A stretch of DNA of 64,000 bases from Colius striatus (Eukaryota; Chordata; Aves; Coliiformes; Coliidae). Made by a program: the position numbers and the translations under genes. Positions 1 through 13,000 of the stretch are shown here, piece after piece. The stretch lies in NCBI RefSeq assembly GCF_028858725.1, contig NC_084763.1:56071152-56135151 (forward strand), in the 5' to 3' direction. How positions within the stretch are numbered: the first letter of the stretch is position 1; the number at the start of each line of letters is the position of its first letter. The notes below the pieces were generated by a model. It ran no database searches. It was not told the origin of the DNA and saw nothing but the letters and a program-made list of their open reading frames with translations.

Positions 1-351
1 TCTCTGAGTACAGAGGGACAACCCCTGCCCTGGTTCTGCTGGGCACACTATTTCTGATACAACTTGCTCCCTGCTGCTGTAACTGCCCAGGATGCCCACA
101 GTAAATGTTTCAGAACCACAGGACAGACAGACAAGGGGTGAGTGAAATGATAAATGCATCCTCAAATTACTCTGTGAAGCTTTCCTGCTCTAAGTTACAT
201 TAATGTTTGATTTAGAGTGAGGGAGCCTTCATGGGGGTCAGTCAGATTTAGGGTTGTTGGTGGGGATTCTTTTTAGCATTATGCTTATACTTTGAGAGCC
301 AAGTGCTGTGAAGTAGCTGAGCAGCACCCAGAACCCCAAATAACAGTGTGA

Positions 352-545
352 CATAGAGAATCACTGAGATGTTGGCTGGAAGGGGACTCTAGTCCAACTT
401 TTTGCCCAAGGCAGGACTGACACCATCATTAGTTCACATCAGTTATGGCTTTGCCCAGCAGCATCTTTGCCTGTTTATTAGCAGAGCTTTGGAAACAACA
501 TTTTCCCTCAAATCCCTTTCCATCTGACTTAACTTTCCAAGCAGC
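352..545 (-). mobile_element. CR1 LINE fragment, old
   Basis: The reverse complement of a CR1 3' end is recognisable from catagagaatcactgag and ctggaaggggactctagtcc. It is strongly diverged. Confidence 0.5.
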
Positions 546-1600
546 TACTGCAGATGGATTAAGGACCAGAGATGTATGCACATATGCCTCCAGACTTCTT
601 GCTAATTAAGTTGCTGGTTTCTTCTCTCAGAAACCCTTCATTCTCTTCCTCAATCCCTCAGGCCAAGAACAAAGCCCCGATGTTCAGACCAGGAGCACCA
701 ATATTTAACATAAAGAACTCTTCTTTGTTCCTTAAAGACTAAAGAGACAAAAAAAGAAGCTGCAGTGACTTTGTTTTTGACAAATTGGTTCCAGCCTAGC
801 TAGGTAAGTAGATTTGTAGCCCTGAAGTGATCCCCCTCCTGCTTCTAGGGTGTTTTATCTCTGTTTCATGAATCCCACGGCAAAATCCACCGAGGGAACA
901 GTAGCATTTGTACAAGCAGGTAAAGAAATTGCCACGTTCCCCGAGTCAGCCGCTTGGTTTCTCTGCCAGCCTGGGAGTGCAGCAGTAACTTGTACACTGG
1001 TGCCTCCCAGCGCTTGCAAGAGGGAGCAGCAGAACGTTAAAGATTCTTTCATTTTTTTCTCCTTTAAATCCAAATACTCTTTGCTATGTACCCACTTGTG
1101 CTCAGGGGTTCAGGAAAGCCTGCAAGGAACAGCCATAGGCATGTGTCCTGGGAACAGAGGCAGCCAGGCTTCTCCCTGCTTCAGCTTACAGTGTGACTAT
1201 GAACTGCTGCTGCTTCTCAGCTGCTCCTGCTAACCCCAGCAGAGCAGGCCAGCCTTAGGGAGAAGCTTCAAAGAAAGAGGAGAAAAATGGCACTATGGAC
1301 TAGATACAAAGCAGAAATTTCAGCACCAACACAGGGACAGATCATGAGAATTTTGGTGTGAGTCTAAACCACAAACTCAGCTGGACTTTGAGCTGCCAGT
1401 TCTTGAGACAAGCACTGGAGGTTTCTGTGTCATCTGAATGTTTCTCATGAATCGTAAGCTAGACTCATGTGTAGATGAAAGGCTTTATCTTGGGAGGAGA
1501 CTCATCTTCTGGAAGGAGGCTCAAGTTCCTGGCCATGCTCACAGTAGATGTGCCCAGCTTCTGCCTTGTCCTGCAGGGAAGCCTGATGTTACACACACAC

Positions 1601-1990
1601 TCACAGAATCACAGACTGGTGGGGGTTGGAAGGGTCCTCCAGAGCTCATTCAGTCCCACGCCCTGCTAAAGCAGGTTCCCCTCAATCAGGGGGCACAGGA
1701 ACACGTTCGGGAGTGTGTGAAACCTCCCAAGAAGGAGCCTCCACACTCTCCCTGGGCAGCCTGGGCCAGGGCTCCCTCACCTCAGCATCAAATATGTTTT
1801 TCCTCGTGTTCCAGTGGAATATCCCATGTTCCAGTTTGTGCCTGTTACCCCTTGTCCTGTCACTGGCCACTGTAGAAAGGTGTCACCCCATCCTCCTGTC
1901 ACCCACCCTTTAAGTATTTCAAAGTGTTAATGAGACCCCTCCTCAGTCTTCTCTAGGCTAAACAGCCCCAGGTCCCACAGCTTTTCTTTG
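1601..1990 (-). mobile_element. CR1 LINE 3' fragment
   Basis: It starts tcacagaatcacagactgg, followed by ggttggaagggtcctccaga, the reversed CR1 3' end. It continues through the cctgggcagcctgggccagg block and ends near the 'ctaggctaaacagcccc' block. Confidence 0.85.
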
Positions 1991-4672
1991 TAAGTCACAC
2001 CTCTTTAGTCACTTTCCTAATAAGTCACACCATTCAGATCACACCTAGTATATGAAGACAGCAAAAGCCAGGGTGAGGCAGAGCCACTGCAATCCCTGCC
2101 ACACAGAGGCTGTAGCTGCACTGCCACATCATCATGCACAGCCTTTATTCTCCTTTGGCCAGGAACACTCCATAGCTCATTGAACACAGGCTGCTCTGCT
2201 GAAAGCCTGATGTGACATGCAGGGGCTTTATTCAGCATGCCTGGCACCTTCACTACAGCTCCACTTGGGTTTTTTGGCCTCATCCAGCAGGCAAATCCAA
2301 ATAGTTCTGGGCTGCTCAGAAGGTCTGTGCCCTTAATTCTCACTCAAGGCCACAGCAGGCAGGAGGTGGCACTTCCCAGAGGCCCCTTTGTTTTGCAGGA
2401 TGCATACCCATGGGCACTAATGGATTTCAAAGCTCAACTTTCTGCGTAATTGGTTTTTAGTGTTTCCTGAGAAGAGCCCAGGAAATAAGGGATTCTGTAT
2501 GTTAATGTCTTCCCCTGCATAATGAAACAATAAATCTCAGCCATAGTCTGTGCTATACTAACTGCTGCTTTACATTTTAGTGGCCATTATTTCAAGCCTT
2601 TCTTAGCATCCTTACATTTATTCCACCAAAGGAGATTTTATATGCTTCTGTGTTTTGCTTCTCTTCTACTTTAAGTGGGAACAGAGAGCAAAGATTTTTA
2701 AGGGCTCTTTGTTTTGCATTACCATTTAATTACTTTTTAAATGGCTCTTCAGCCTTCCTGGGGCTAGAAAGAGTGACTCAGAGGAAGGACCTGCAGCCTC
2801 AGGGATGAGACACCTCCCCTTTTAGCTGTGTCTCCCTAATTAAAAATTAGCTTAAGCCAATCTAAGTTGTGCACAAGCTCAAGCTCAGGTTGTTACTCAC
2901 CACCATCATTTGGCAAAAAAAAGAGTTAATGCTCTGTTGGTGAAGGGATATTACCTTTTCTCTCCCTGTCCAGTAGCAGGGGTTGACAATTTCTCTCCTT
3001 GAACAGCCTTTCCTCAAGTGCCTGATGAAACCAGTCACACGGTACTACACATGTGCAGCCTGGGAAAATGGAGCAGACACAGTTCACTCCCACTCCAAGG
3101 TCCTCATTTTTTTGGCAGACCAATACTTGAGAGGGAAAAGCATGCATAGGAACTGGTCAGACTTAAACATATCAATTTGTCAAGTGTTTTGGAAAAGAAA
3201 GACTGAGGGAAGGAAGATTAATTTCCACACCCCAAGGAGCTCAAACACACTTACCTTTCCTGTCAATGTAATACTGCTCCTGTCCAAACTGTTCTCTCTA
3301 ATGTCATCCCTTTAGCACAGACTCACTTGCAGACAGCCATGAGGTACCTGCAAAAGCCAAAAAGCATGGAATAAAGAGTCCCCTTCATCTGTATCCTCAG
3401 CAGAAGCACCTCAGGTTAAAATCTGTGGTCAGTAACTTTTAAAACCAAACAGCACTAGAGAGAGATTGTTTGACTGTCCCCACCTCCTGCCTGCCCTGGG
3501 CTTTGAGCCTTGGGCACCAGAGCTGAGCCAACCAGCATCCTGAGCAGGCAACACATTTGAAGACAGAGCTGCTCTTTTTCTTGTGACCACTGTTTCCTTC
3601 CCCTCTCCAGTTTTTGCATGCAATTAGGTCACATTTGAAAGTCGACACACAGCAGAAGTTGAGTTACTTTGTTTAAAACAAAAACATGTATTTCTATCAC
3701 CTTAGGTTTTGTTTCTCTTTTGGCACAGGGACATTCTGATCCTCCCACTTCCTTTTATCAGCATCTTCAAAAGAAGAAGGCAGTTCTAATTACTTTCTCC
3801 CCTTACCTTAGGAAAAAAAAAGGAAAAGGTTGCTGTTCTCTATTGGCATCATGAAAAGAAACATGCTTTGAGCAATCATTTATTTACAGAACAAAAATAG
3901 CATCTAGATTCCAAGGGGCAGAGCAGCTCAGAACAAGGCTCTCTCTCCTCCCTCCCCCATCATCAGCTTTTGCATATTACCACCTGCTGTCTGCACAACC
4001 CACTGTTCTGCCTCTTTCCTCACTCCAGGGGCACACACAGGTTTCTCTCTCTCAAGCACAGCAAGGAGTGCTACAGCACTGTAACTATGTCAAACCTACT
4101 GCTGACATTTCAGTGCCACCAGCCAGCTCCTGAGCAAGCTCCAAGGCTACAAGGCCAAGTCAAGGCAAAGAGTGGGATGTATCTTTAAAGCAAAAGAAGT
4201 AATGCTAACGAATCTGAGGTTCTCCCAGATCCACTTTCCCCCACAACTGTCTTCTTGGTAGAGACTAAGTCTCAGAGATCAGAAAAGAGTTCACTCTTTA
4301 CAGCAGGAACCAGGGAAGAACCCAGCCCTTTACCCATCATGTTTTGCTTTTGCTACAGATATCTAGGTATCACTCCTGTGGAGGACCAGGGAGCAGAAAA
4401 ATGGGAAGAAAGCAGTAGTTGCATATGCCTGGTTTCTCCAGGCTGTGTGATTTTTAGGCAACTCTTTGGCTCCTGATTGGCCGGGGTCTCCTGGAAGTCC
4501 TGCCATTCAAAGCATCACTTTCCCAAAGCACATTTGCCAAACCTGAACCCTCTACATTCAGAGAGTGGCAAAGCTGAACTTTCTGTCCCATTCATTTCTG
4601 AAAAGCCTGATGAATTGGTGTCTCTTGAGCCTTTATCAAAGTTGGCTGAAATGAACTCAAGAGTCGTTTACC

Positions 4673-6145
4673 TGTCGTGGTTTGGCCCAGCCAGCACAGC
4701 AGCACCACGACAGTCTCTCACTCGCTGCCCCCATTCACCCCCACCCTCGTGAGGATGGCAGAGACCCCAGTGAAATGGGAGCAAAAAGATAAGCAAGGTT
4801 GTTGTGGATTGAGACAAGGGCAGGGAGGGCTCGCTGCCAGTTATGGTTCTGGGCAAAACAGACTCCAGTGCTTGACTGAGAGAGGAAAGTAGGAATGTTT
4901 ATTCTACAAGAAACAGAATGGAATAAAAACAAAAAGGGAGTAGGATGATGAGAAAATTACACCCAGCACTTTAAGATCTCCCTCCCCCATCCCTCCTTCC
5001 TTCCCAGGCCCAGCTCACTGCTCCTCAGATCTCTACCTCCTTCCCCCTCAGCAGCTCAGGGGGGCAGGGAATGGGGGATGTGCTCAGTCTCTCACAGATG
5101 GGCTCTGCTACTTCTGTCTTCTCAGAGGAGGACGACTCCTGGCATCCTTCCCCTGCTCCAACACGGGGTCCCTGCCCCAGGACACAGCCCTTAACGAGCT
5201 TCTCTGGTGTGGGTTGTTCCCAGCAGCTGCGGCTTCTGCCCATACAGGGTCCCTCACACGGGACACAGTCCTTGGGGAATATCTCTGGTGTAGATTCTTC
5301 ACCACGGCTGCAGTTTCTGCAGTTACAGGGTCCCTCTCTTGGGACAAGGCCTCTTCTGGGCATAAGTTTAATGAGCTGCTTTGTCGTGGTTCTTCCCCAC
5401 AGTTACAGCTGTGGATATTGGGTCCCTTCCTCGGGACACGGTCTGCTGCAGACATAGTGATAAAGGGCCCCTCCTTCAGGACACAGCCTGCTCTGGCCAC
5501 AGTGATAAAGGGCCCCTCCTTCAGGACATGGCCTCTTCCAGCCATAGTTTTAAAGAAGAAAATCACTGCCCCTGGCTCAGGGTCTGCAGTGAAGTGGTTG
5601 GGTCCCTTCCATGGGACACGGCCTCCTCCAGCCATAGTCACTGTCCCTGGCTCGGGCCCTTTAATGAAGTGAATCACTGCCCCTGGTCTGGGGCCAGCTT
5701 TAGCAAAATCAGTCTCTGCCCCTGACATGGGCTCATTATCAAAAAGAGTCTCTACCACTGATGTGGGGTCTTTAAAGAAATGCAAATAAATCTCAGCTTC
5801 ACCAGTCCTCTCTGCAGGATGCAAGGGAGTCTCTGTTCCAGCACACCTCCTCCACTCTTTCATCACTGACCTTGGAGTCCGCGTGGTTGTTTCTCTCACT
5901 GTTGCTACTCCTTGCACCACCACCAGCCAGAAGGAAAAGAAGGGGCAGAAGAAGGAAGAAGATGGAGGAAGAAACCTCCTCTTCCAGCTTCTTCTTAAAA
6001 AGTGATGGTGGAGGCGTCTCATTGTCTCAGCCCCAGCAGTGGGTCTGGCTCAGAGCTGGGGAGAGTTGTGAGCAACTTCTTACAGGAGTCATCTTTACAG
6101 CCCCTTCCTCCTTACCAGAAAAGGCTGTCATGTCAAACCATGACA
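4673..6145 (-). mobile_element. Solo LTR of an avian ERVL-like retrovirus with tandem-repeat interior
   Basis: The element begins tgtcgtggtttggccc and ends aaaccatgaca, an inverted terminal match with TG...CA ends. It is flanked by a perfect 5-bp duplication, ttacc, at 4668-4672 and 6146-6150. The likely sense strand is minus, because AATAAA lies near its 3' end in that orientation (about 4896-4901). The interior (about 5160-5700) is a set of diverged repeats around 'ggtccc...gggacac'. A 304-codon minus-strand frame (5108-6022) runs through these repeats and resembles no retroviral protein, so I treat it as a repeat artefact. No internal viral genes are present. Confidence 0.88.
5160..5700. 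repeat. Tandem repeats inside the LTR
   Basis: Units containing 'gggtccc...gggacac(a/g)g' recur. A 45-bp unit starting aagggcccctccttcagg is duplicated nearly perfectly at about 5463-5552. Longer units of about 80 bp precede it and shorter ones follow. Similar units occur in the LTRs at 19792 and 33031. Confidence 0.7.
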
Positions 6146-6150
6146 TTACC

Positions 6151-9100
6151 TTAGACCAGCAGCACTAATAGGCCTACTGCCATTAAGAGACTAGGGTGAA
6201 AACCTGCCAGTGATCTGCAAAATCTCCACTAGTCACTGTGAAACAACAGGAAAAGGACCCCCAGGGACATGTTACAATCTTACTTCACATACTTCAATAC
6301 TCCAAAATGCAAGTTTTGCAGGAAAAGCCACACAACATGGGTGTTTAACTGTTAAAGCTACAAAGACTATACTAACAGCCTACCACAACCTGCTGCTTTG
6401 ATAAGCAAGTTTCTATATACATATCTATAAATAGATTTATATAGTTCCACTGAAGAAATAGTCCCTTCTTCAGTGTGCTGATAGATTAAAACCATACCTA
6501 ATGCTCCCTGAGCAAATAGAGGCAGTGTGCACCCAAGTAGGTTAGGTATCAGAGAGCACACTGACTCTGAAAAGCCACTCTGAGCTCATACTGCTAGTTC
6601 TGTAAGAGAGCACTTGCCATCACTCCAACAGCATCTGAGAACACTCTGATTTTGAAACTACTTGTTAGAGAGAAGAAACTGAGTTTATTCTTCTGAATCC
6701 TTTGAACGTTGCCCCATGAAACACTGAGGATGAACATGAACACGAAATGGTTAACCTACCTGATTTCCTATATACTCAGGTACTTCAAAGCTACAAATGA
6801 AGAAAACCATTACAAAAGAAAAAAGCCATTTATTAGGTCTATGTACATATATACATGCAAAATGATTTTATACACATTTACAAGGTTCAATTATTAATAC
6901 AGTGCAAAAATGTCTAAAAAGGTACCAGCCCACCTTCTGCAAACTTAAAGAGATCTTTGGGAGAAAGAAAGAAAGGAAACAGAGCCACAGAAAATGATCA
7001 GCTTCATAAGGTGACTATGCTCTGCAAATCGTTACATTGATCAAGCTTATCCTTTGCCAACTTTCTTGTGCTGAGCCACTGGATGAGGAAAAGTTTCCAA
7101 AAGGCTTATCTTAACTGACAGAGTGAAGGAGATGCAATTCAAACTACATTAAACAGTTTGGAGCTGAACAAAAAGGGATGGAGTCCTGTGTGTGGATTTG
7201 ATTCACTACAGGCATAAATCCCACGTTATGAGTCAGATTTTGTTTCCTCAAACTGCAAGTCATTCTCTTTTATTAAATCTTAAAGCACTGAGATCAAAGT
7301 AAACCATTCTGCTCCTCCTGTTGTTTCACCAGAAGGAAAAGTTTAACTGTATAAACACTACACAGATACAGAAGCCATTCAACATAGTCTGCCTCATCCC
7401 TGAATCACAACCCAAACCTACCGAGTGCACAGCTGTTAATGCACATGGAATAATCCAGGTAAAACTCATTTAGTTTATCCATATTACAGGGGCAAAATAG
7501 AAAACAAATGGAGGTTGCAAAGGGATTAAGACTAACAGCAAACCAGAGCTTTGTTCACTTAGCAGAAAAGATCTAGTCACATCCTCCATCTAATCCACAA
7601 AGCCAAAGAATAACTGACACAAAGGCAGAACTGAATGGAACCAAATGGTCTGGTTTGATTTCACTGAAACATTTTTGTGGGGAAAAAGGAAATGTTACAC
7701 AAAAGCTGCATTTAATCATTATCTCCTCTAATTATGTTAATTACACCAGCTATGAGAGCACTTTGTGGTACTGCTCACTGCAGTAAAACATCACCTGGCA
7801 TGGGGATGGGGTTGTTTTACCATACAGCTCAATACAAAGATGAGGAATAAATGCAAAGTAATGGCTCCCTGGCCTCATGCCCCAGTTGTGAATGCTCTGC
7901 ATACCTTTAAGCTACAGCTTACAGGCCACCTTTACCCCAGCCTGCAGAGAAACTGCAAAGCTCTTTGGGACTCTTTAGCCTGCTAGAGGATACAAGTGGA
8001 TGAGCTGGGATCAAGTGAAACTAGGACTGAACAGCATGGAAAGGGAAAGCTCATCAGTACCAAACCCCTCACATCTGTGGGGTCATTTGAGTGTCTTGAG
8101 CACAATGGTTGAAATCTGGCTTCATTTCTCCACTTACACTCTGGCAGAAAAGGGGGTTCATGACAGAAAAAACTATTTTAATCCTCTCTCATAGAATGGA
8201 ATAGTGTTCCCTTATTCCTCCACTATTCTTACTAGAGTATTCCTCATAGAATGGTATTGTTACAGTAAATGGGCTAACATGGGATGGAAGAGAAATACCT
8301 ACACTTCACTACTGGGTAAAGCTCTGGCACTAAGTCTCTTGATGGCCTAGAAAATGTAAGAGGCTGCCCATCAGTGCCACTGCTGCAGACAGCTGCATCA
8401 CACAAGTGTTTCAAAGCTGCAGAAACACAGCTTTCTGGTCCAGCAGTGCACTGGTACTCGTGTTTGCATCATGAAAATTCACTGAGATGCGTGAAAGTGA
8501 TTTTGTTAAGTGTTTCTGCAAACTCAGGAAGACAACTCTGCATCATGTTAACCCCTTTGCAACCACCAGAGGTAAAGACTATGAGAGAGGAAAAGAAATC
8601 TTTGGTGAGAGATGTCTGGTGACCAGAAAAGAGCTTCCTAAGAAAAAGGGAAAGAAAACCTAGGACCATACATCCACTACAACACACTTACAGTTCTCTA
8701 CACCTTCTCAGTTTGAAACTCTACAATTCTCTAAGGAGAGTTGCATTGAAATGTTAGGTTGTTAACAATAATGCAGAAGTTATTCATGTATGTTCTAAAA
8801 TGCCCATATGCACCTCCATCCACTACATCCAAGAACACCCAAGTGCAGCAGAGGTTAAGCATTTCAGTTCTTAAGTACTATACTCCAAAGTGCACACTCA
8901 GAAACTCACCTCAGTGTAATAACACCATTAACTAAAGGTGTTTCCTATAATAAAGAGAACCTGCTCTTGCTTTCCATTACTGGAGATTGTTTTCCACTCA
9001 CCAGCTATAATTTTGTTTTTAAAAAAGGTGAAGGAGTCAGTGGCCTGTCACAAACAGGCTTGGAAGATTTATTACCCACACAGATCAAGAAAATATGGAA

Positions 9101-9856
9101 TTACCCTTACATTAGGAGTGGCCTTAACCAAGGAAATAAGGGCCATTTGAGCTGAAAGATGGCTTATATTCACTTGGATTATTTTATGCTGCCTCAAGCA
9201 TATTTGCAATTAACCAATGAGCACATACTTCACTACAATGTGCTGTTTAGCCAGGAGATATTTATAGCTTTAAAGGAGCCACAGCCTCTTCCTTTCCTTC
9301 AAAACCTACAAAAATTACCCTGAAGCTCATCCTAACAATTTCTTCCCACTGATATTGAACTCATCTAATCATGGCAAACAACTCCTTTACTTCCACTTAT
9401 CAAGAATCTTGATGCTTGACAAATTACATAGACAAAAATGTTACCCCCCTCCCCACTTCATCTGCATTTTACTACACAATGTTCATGTTTTCAGAAGCAT
9501 TGGTAGGGCAAGTCAGTGTCTTGCCAAACTGTTACAAAGCCAGTAAGGCAAACAGCAAAATGCTGTCTAGATGGTATCAGTCAAGGAGTAGAAGCCCATT
9601 TAAGGACAGCCTCCATCTGCTGATGATACCTGATAAGACCTGCCATGCACAATTACCACATGCCATGTTAAATACAACTCCATTCCTCACTGTATGTTTG
9701 ACATCATTGCTGAATCCTACTTTACTTCAAGTTGCTTTGAAATACTCTCCTTGCAAAAACCGTTGTCACAGAGCTTTACAAATACCTCAACCTAGTTTTG
9801 GCCAGTTTAATGTAAAAAAAGTTGTAAAAATAGAGTAGCAAACCCCAAGTTCTTTG
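6151..9856. other. SEC22C: Unannotated stretch, probably including SEC22C 3' UTR
   Basis: This lies directly downstream of the SEC22C stop on the minus strand. Reversed AATAAA words (tttatt) occur at several places, for example about 9068 and 6827; none can be chosen as the real end. No repeat or coding signature was seen. Confidence 0.4.
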
Positions 9857-10057
9857 TCACACTCCACAGTCAGGCTGTTTCTCCACCAGTTGCCTTGTCA
9901 GGATCTGATAAGAAGAAAGAGATGCCACTCCTATGTGAAAGGCGATTTGCCAGAGGTTCCGTAACCCACACAAGTAAATGTTGCAAAAGCAAACCGAGAC
10001 AAAGAGTACAAGTGTCTTCATCTTCCTTGTGGAGCTGTAGAACAGGTACAAGTGACA
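9857..10057 (-). CDS. SEC22C: SEC22C last coding exon, C-terminal membrane segments and stop
   Basis: The exon follows acceptor tggtccttttgtag (10058-10071) and encodes the last 66 residues plus TGA at 9857-9859. It begins CHLYLFYS, contains the hydrophobic run [18 protein letters not shown] and then [18 protein letters not shown], and ends [11 protein letters not shown]. The human C-terminus is nearly identical (QLQEKQSDCGV). With the 66-nt exon placed before it, the order of membrane segments is the same as in human. The 3' UTR continues toward lower coordinates for an unknown distance. Confidence 0.95.
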   Translation of the reverse strand, partial: CHLYLFYSSTRKMKTLVLFVSVCFCNIYLCGLRNLWQIAFHIGVASLSSYQILTRQLVEKQPDCGV

Positions 10058-13000
10058 CTACAAAAGGACCAGAGAGAGGGTGTTAGTGTTGAACTGTGTA
10101 TGTAGAGACAAGAGACACAGCTGAGAACTGCTGGCATACTGCATCATGTGGATGTGTCTGCCATTGCACTCACCACTGAGAAGCTCAAAGCTCCCCTTCA
10201 ATTCCTATGTCTGAAAGAAAAGGCAAAACTATTTCCCTGTTGAGGTGAGGGAGCCCTGGCCCAGGCTGCCCAGGGAGGGTGTGGAGGCTCCTTCTCAGGA
10301 GGTTTCCAAACCCACCTGGACACGTTCCTGACTTAGGTGGGACCTGCTTTGGCAGAGGGGTTGGACTGGATGATCTCTAAAGGTCCCTTCCAACCCCCAC
10401 CATTCTGTGATTCCAAGTCCAAAAACTGAGCCAGTTTTCACAAACCACCTGCAATTTTTGCAGAACAAAGGCTCAGAAGCAGGAAAATGGCAACACCAAA
10501 CCCACTTCTGCTTTATTTGTTCTTGTGGTAATTCAAAGACTTCATCCTCTAGACTAGACTTGGTAGAAAGACCATCATTTCTGTTAATAGGTCTAGCTGG
10601 GGTTTGGGGCTCTTCTTCCTTTGAAATTCAGGAACAGGTGGAACCCACTTGCTAAGTAAGTGTGAAGAGCAACAACCCTTACAGGAGAAAACTAAAAACT
10701 CACAAAGTGCTGGCAAAGGAGTTCCTTTTTTAACTCAGGCAGTAACAGATCAGGCTTTCTCACTTAAGGTCACAGTTTCCAACTGTGCTGATGACACAAG
10801 TAGAGATGAGCATGCAGAAAGCACTTCACATTTGAGCTCAATTTATGCACAAGTATTTTGTGAAGATAACTGCTACAGATCAAAAGGATAAGGGAGAACT
10901 GTTCTTTATTTAGCTTCTCTGACTTCAGGTACTAACTGCAAAAAAAAAGCAGGACAGAGCCTTTCTTCATAAGGAATGACTTGCATCAAGTATTCAGATC
11001 CAAATCACTTATCTCCACCTTAAAGCTCTGCAGAGGTGTCAGGAGGCTGAGGGACAGTACATTGTATCTATTGTGATATAATAAATAGCTTCTCTGCAAG
11101 TTTTAAATATCATAGATAAACAGAAGTCTTCAGATAGGAGCTCCCCAGACCATTAGCCAAGTGCAACAGAACTAAGCAATGAATACACTGTGGGCACTAT
11201 GCTATTCCTTCTGTCAACTAGTAACACAACTACTACAGCTTCCTAAAACCTGGATATTTGGCAAACAACATATTGCCCTCAAGTTCAAGGTTGTGGATCA
11301 CTGTTTTAGGCATTTAAGGAACCTGTCAAGAAGATCTCACTTGGAGAACACATTATTTTCCTCATTCAAACTCTTCTGCATATGAAGGTCAGAGAAAATA
11401 ATCCATTAGGAAACAAATATGACACAAGTCAGGAGCCACGTTTGTGTCAAGAACTAAAAGTCATTTTTAATGTAAATTATAACATTTTTAACAATGTTGC
11501 TGTTCCACATTGTTTCTGTTCCTTTGGGAAACAAACCATCTTTGGCCTAGTACTCATTTATCATGCTCAGCCCCATTTGGTAGGTCACAACATGAAAGCA
11601 CTGAAAAATATTGCAATGGCAATGTGCCAAGGGTCAAATTGTACCTTTAGCTGTATTTAATGATTCCATGATTAACTGTATAACTCAAGCTAGGAAAGGA
11701 TTTGGAGCATGTCTCATATGAGGAAGGGCTGAGGGATCTGGGGCTGTTGAGCCTGGATAAAGGAAGGCTCAGGGGAGACCTTCTCACTCTCTACAACTAC
11801 CTGAAAGGAAGCTGTAGTGAGGTGGGGGTCAGTCTGTTCTCCCTGGTAACAAGCAATAGAACAAGAAGAAATGGCCTCAAGTTACACCAGGGGAGGTTCA
11901 GGCCGGATGTGAGGAGGAATTTCCTTGCTGCAAGGGGTGTCAGGTATTGGAAGGGGCTGCCCAGGGAGGTGCTGGAGTCACTGTCCCTGCAGGTGCTTCA
12001 GAGCTGGGTGGATGTTGCACTGAGGGAAGTAGGCTGGTGGTTGATAGGGCTGGGACAGAGGCTGGACTCCATGAGCTTAAAGGGCTCTTCCAGTTGAAAT
12101 GATTCTATAACTATGGTTCTATTTTTACTCCTTCACTGCAACACCTCAGAGGTAAGGCTGTAGCTAATAACCCAAATGTTCCTCTGCTTAGCTGGAAATT
12201 ATTTTGTCTTGTATATCATAACACTAAATTAACCAGAAAGCATTTTATTTACAGTCAACATACCTGAAAAACACAGGCTAGAAAAAGCAGGAAAAAAGCT
12301 ATCACATTTCCAATTCCTTCATGGTCCTCCTGTTTGGATTTAAAGAGGTGACAAACAGCTACAGTCAGGTACAGTTTTCACCAAGTACTGCTTGATATTT
12401 AACACGCTGTATTCCATCAAGTACCTCTCATCCCAGTTTATGTTGATTGACTAGTGTGAAACAGCAAAATCAATATCATTTGAATAAGGTACTAAAAATT
12501 GAGGCTGATGTGACAATTCCTGCTCAGTAAAACTGTGCCACAATGCAATTCAGGGCTTTTTTACCCTTCTGAAACTTGTTTACAGTTTCGTATTTGCATT
12601 TAAAATAGTTACACAAGAGCATCTAAAACAAAACACATGGATGGAAACAAACCCAAAACAACAAAATCCACACACAGCCTGGCAAGACTGAAATATTTCC
12701 CCACATTTTTATCTCCCTAGAAACGAACAAAATGGAATGTGCAGCAATATAGAACAAGACACATGAGGTCTGGCAGGTAAGCAATGAATCGTACCTTCCT
12801 CGGACAAACTAAATACTTCTGGTGGAAAGATGTTCTGCTTCTCTGAGAAGCAGAACAGCCACCCTTAATCTGGTTACTCAACTTATTCTCTCTCCCCTTG
12901 ACTCATCTCCAGCTTTCAATTCAAGCAAGGTTACCTGAAATGAATACTCTGCTAGGTGAACTCCTCGGATGAGATTCAGAGCTCCGCACATGATGTTCAG

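Larger units (their letters stand above)
1..4667. other. No recognised gene
   Basis: Apart from the CR1 fragments at 352 and 1601, I see no exon with a known protein match, RNA gene or repeat array. Short open frames here have no family signature. The human neighbour on this side is VIPR1 (from memory); no part of it was recognised. Confidence 0.6.

Noticed and set aside
5108-6022. A 304-codon frame as a possible viral or host gene
   Set aside because: It lies wholly inside an LTR, is built from repeat units and has no retroviral motif.
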